This document shows positions 16,226 through 17,707 of a stretch of 17,707 nucleotides of DNA, in pieces (the first letter of the stretch is position 1; every line of letters begins with the position of its first letter). The notes under the pieces were generated by a model. That model had not been told where the DNA came from and searched no databases. It was given only the letters and a program-made list of their open reading frames with translations. The position numbers and the translations under genes are program-made. Origin of the DNA: DATFMH01 sp035267045 (GTDB lineage: Bacteria; Bacteroidota; Rhodothermia; Balneolales; DATFMH01); assembly GCA_035267045.1 (NCBI GenBank), contig DATFMH010000176.1, positions 1 through 17,707 on the forward strand, given 5' to 3'.

Positions 16226-17329
16226 TTAGAAACTGTAATACCAGGTAACTCGTGCAACAACATCACTTTTTCTACTCTGGTTGTTACCCATTGCCGAATA
16301 GCTGTTGATCCAGATGTTTGGCATAAAATGAATCACACCGGATGCTTTATAATCCAATCCGAAGAGCGTAAAAGACTCTTTATATCCCGTATAATTACCT
16401 TTTGAATCCGGGTTATACAAATCCTGCCGGATGAAGCCATTAAGCTTACCTTTAACTAAGGTTCCATGAACAAAGATTGAGAGACCGGTTGGCACTTCGT
16501 CCAAGCTATTAGGTCCGACCTGCAGAGAATTCTTCCGCATCTGTGAAAAAGCTGACAATCCGGCTGTCAGATCTGTGTTTTGATAACCGACAAAACCTTT
16601 TAAAGTTGTTGTACTCTGATTTTGCGGAGCTCCTTCGTAATCGGCATATGCTTCGAGCAAAAGTTTTTTATTCAACAGCTTGGCGTGTACTTCACCGTAT
16701 AATTTTTTGTATTTGTTTGTCTCAACACCGGCTCCGGAATTATTGCCAATCATGAAATAGTAACCAAATACACCGTTAGAATCGAAATTCCCTTTTACGG
16801 CAACACCCAGATCGTTTGAACCGCCGATATGACGCATATCAAGCAAGGTTTTCTCCACCGAGCGATATCCCCAGATATGTTCCGTAAAAGTGGCAAAGGT
16901 AGGAGTAGCCGTGTGACCTACGACAATCGTACCATTAGGAATAACATTGTTGATGGATATATCAGCATTTTTGATATAAAATGCACGTTTACCATCTGTC
17001 AATACATTACCGCCACCTTCCTGGGCGAGCTCGATTTTTGTTGAGATATCCGGAGTAAACTGGTAGGTATATCCGAAATAAATCCGGCGAACGTCAAAAC
17101 CATTCATCCCCTTTTTATCAGAAGCATATTGTGCTTTACTAAATGAGTTCTGTTCACCACTCATTTTGGTATAATAATCGCCAAAAAATTTCGCGAATAT
17201 TTTTCCATGAGGTTTAAAAGTTGTTGAATTTTGAGCTTGCGCTTTATTATTTGCCGAACTCATAAATCCACCTATCATAAAAAGAAATACGGCTATTGCG
17301 TATTTTGATTTTAGTATAGAATTAACCAC
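16226..17329 (-). CDS. Outer-membrane porin, probable phosphate-selective OprP/OprO-like (GTG start)
   Basis: The 367-residue protein has a signal peptide (hydrophobic core about 9-25, cleavage near AQA-Q) and a beta-rich body of alternating short strands, with loop motifs rich in Gly and Asn. It ends in TWYYSF with the terminal Phe typical of outer-membrane barrels. Segments such as FDVRRIYFGYTYQFTPDIS resemble the phosphate-selective porin O/P family. Selectivity for phosphate is inferred mainly from its place at the head of pstSCAB-phoU and from the Pho-box-like array in front of it. The start is GTG at 17329: the frame has a TAA seven codons upstream and no ATG before the signal peptide core. 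It is followed after 98 bp by pstS. Confidence 0.8.
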   Translation of the reverse strand: MVNSILKSKYAIAVFLFMIGGFMSSANNKAQAQNSTTFKPHGKIFAKFFGDYYTKMSGEQNSFSKAQYASDKKGMNGFDVRRIYFGYTYQFTPDISTKIELAQEGGGNVLTDGKRAFYIKNADISINNVIPNGTIVVGHTATPTFATFTEHIWGYRSVEKTLLDMRHIGGSNDLGVAVKGNFDSNGVFGYYFMIGNNSGAGVETNKYKKLYGEVHAKLLNKKLLLEAYADYEGAPQNQSTTTLKGFVGYQNTDLTAGLSAFSQMRKNSLQVGPNSLDEVPTGLSIFVHGTLVKGKLNGFIRQDLYNPDSKGNYTGYKESFTLFGLDYKASGVIHFMPNIWINSYSAMGNNQSRKSDVVARVTWYYSF

Positions 17330-17369
17330 GTAACCTGCCTTTTTTAGTTATTGTTATTTTAGAACTACT

Positions 17370-17437
17370 CAAAAGAACGGGTTTATTGTTAACCGGAATT
17401 TACCTTAATGTTAAGGAATTGTTAAATATTTAGTAAT
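17370..17437 (-). promoter_or_regulatory. Probable Pho box array and promoter of the porin-pst operon
   Basis: Four 7-bp units lie at exactly 11-bp spacing: TGTTAAC (17387), ATTTACC (17398), TGTTAAG (17409) and TGTTAAA (17420) on the plus strand, which read TTTAACA, CTTAACA, GGTAAAT and GTTAACA in the direction of transcription. A fifth, weaker unit TAGTAAT follows at 17431. PhoB- and PhoP-type regulators bind direct repeats with this 11-bp period, and the TTAACA core resembles the Bacillus PhoP site. Nine bp downstream on the minus strand is TTCTTTTG (17377 to 17370), close to the Bacteroidota -7 element TAnnTTTG. The box would thus replace the -33 region, leaving a leader of about 35 nt. 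Confidence 0.7.
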
Positions 17438-17482
17438 CCGGCAATTATTCCGTTTATGACCCTTAATGGGTTTACAGCAATT

Positions 17483-17552
17483 AGTTATCAGCAGTCAGCT
17501 TTTAGCAATAAGTAATGAATAATTTACAGAAGGCAGAAGGCAGAAGGCTCGT
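17483..17552. repeat. Drifting tandem array of ten 7-bp units
   Basis: The sequence divides without gaps into AGTTATC, AGCAGTC, AGCTTTT, AGCAATA, AGTAATG, AATAATT, TACAGAA, GGCAGAA, GGCAGAA, GGCTCGT. The first five share AG at the same phase and the later units share AGAA and GGC, so the period is constant while the unit sequence shifts. It is non-coding and lies upstream of the Pho box. Confidence 0.6.
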
Positions 17553-17595
17553 TGCCGGGCTCTGCCCTGCAACGTACGAGTGGACACTCTGTCCA
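17550..17595. repeat. Two adjacent short-loop hairpins (palindromic repeat element)
   Basis: The first hairpin is CGTTGC-C-GGGC-TCT-GCCC-T-GCAACG (17550-17574), with a 6-bp outer and 4-bp inner stem, one mismatch and a 3-nt loop. The second is TGGACA-CTC-TGTCCA (17581-17595), with a 6-bp stem and a 3-nt loop. Both are markedly GC-richer than the surrounding DNA and neither has a T-tract. This resembles a REP-like or small non-autonomous palindromic element. Confidence 0.6.
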
Positions 17596-17655
17596 GTCAT
17601 GATTTTTCCAAATATTTTATAACTCATAATTCTCTTGGTTCAGGCCAGGGATTTA

Positions 17656-17676
17656 TGAATGCTGAATGTTGAATTA
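17656..17676. repeat. Three tandem TGAATGC-type heptamers
   Basis: TGAATGC, TGAATGT and TGAATTA follow one another without spacing. The motif TGAATGCTGA is shared exactly with 658-667 at the other end of the window, so both belong to one family of 7-bp intergenic repeats. Confidence 0.6.
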
Positions 17677-17707
17677 ACTGAGTATGTAACTTTACGTACT
17701 TAAAGTT

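Larger units (their letters stand above)
17330..17707. other. Upstream region of the phosphate cluster, to window edge
   Basis: This 378-bp non-coding region has three parts. The segment nearest the porin holds a probable Pho promoter (17370-17437). Next comes a 7-bp-periodic array (17483-17552) running into two tight hairpins (17550-17595). The last part is AT-rich with three TGAATGC-type heptamers (17656-17676) and an inverted repeat, AACTTTA-N6-TAAAGTT, that runs to the last base of the window (17688-17707). No reading frame here looks like a gene. An 18-codon frame starting near 17469 is only the repeat read through. Confidence 0.6.

Noticed and set aside
17469..17525. An 18-codon open frame starting at an ATG and running through the heptamer array
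   Set aside because: It only reads the repeat, has no initiation context and no sign of selection as protein. Seven-bp repeats leave a frame open by chance over three units.

Overview
The window reads as a chromosomal segment from a member of the Bacteroidota. The evidence is a SusC/SusD outer-membrane pair, lipoproteins with Bacteroidota-type lipoboxes, AT-rich translation starts without clear Shine-Dalgarno sites, several non-ATG starts, and intergenic DNA carrying degenerate 7-bp-phased repeats. Genus and order cannot be fixed from what I can see. Every gene is on the minus strand except one M14 metallocarboxypeptidase gene (713-2101). No tRNA, rRNA, CRISPR array, transposase or phage gene is visible.

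Layout from left to right. (1) 1-372 is the N-terminal part of a DacB/PBP4-like lipoprotein cut by the window edge, divergent from the M14 peptidase across a 340-bp spacer that contains short repeats. (2) 2133-2966 encodes a class A beta-lactamase-like serine hydrolase without a signal peptide, convergent with the M14 gene. (3) 3344-7911 is a SusC-SusD operon that ends in a strong intrinsic terminator at 3295-3327. (4) 7912-8500 is a 589-bp AT-rich spacer with inverted repeats. (5) 8501-10431 is a two-component system, an OmpR-type regulator followed by its histidine kinase, overlapping as TTGA. (6) 10524-11480 is a secreted serine hydrolase with SxxK, SDN and KTG motifs. (7) 11602-17329 is a phosphate-uptake cluster transcribed as porin, pstS, pstC, pstA, pstB, phoU, ending in an intrinsic terminator at 11549-11579. 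(8) 17330-17707 holds the probable Pho promoter, a 7-bp-periodic array and two tight hairpins.

The phosphate cluster is the clearest functional unit. The porin would admit phosphate across the outer membrane, the lipoprotein PstS would bind it, PstC and PstA would move it through the inner membrane with energy from PstB, and PhoU would link transporter activity to Pho signalling. Upstream of the porin are four 7-bp units (TGTTAAC/ATTTACC/TGTTAAG/TGTTAAA on the plus strand) at an exact 11-bp period, followed 9 bp later by a -7-like element. This is the architecture expected of a PhoB/PhoP-type Pho box. Intercistronic hairpins after the porin gene and after pstS could let the first genes be expressed more than the permease and ATPase genes.

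The segment also carries three unrelated members of the SxxK penicillin-interacting superfamily: a DacB-like lipoprotein, a signal-less class A-like enzyme and a secreted class A-like enzyme that lacks the Glu166 motif. Neither the SusCD substrate nor the two-component signal can be read from the sequence. I found no clear evidence of a wholly new system. The best leads are the Pho box, the heptamer-phased intergenic arrays, and the regulator-kinase pair lying between SusCD and the serine hydrolase.
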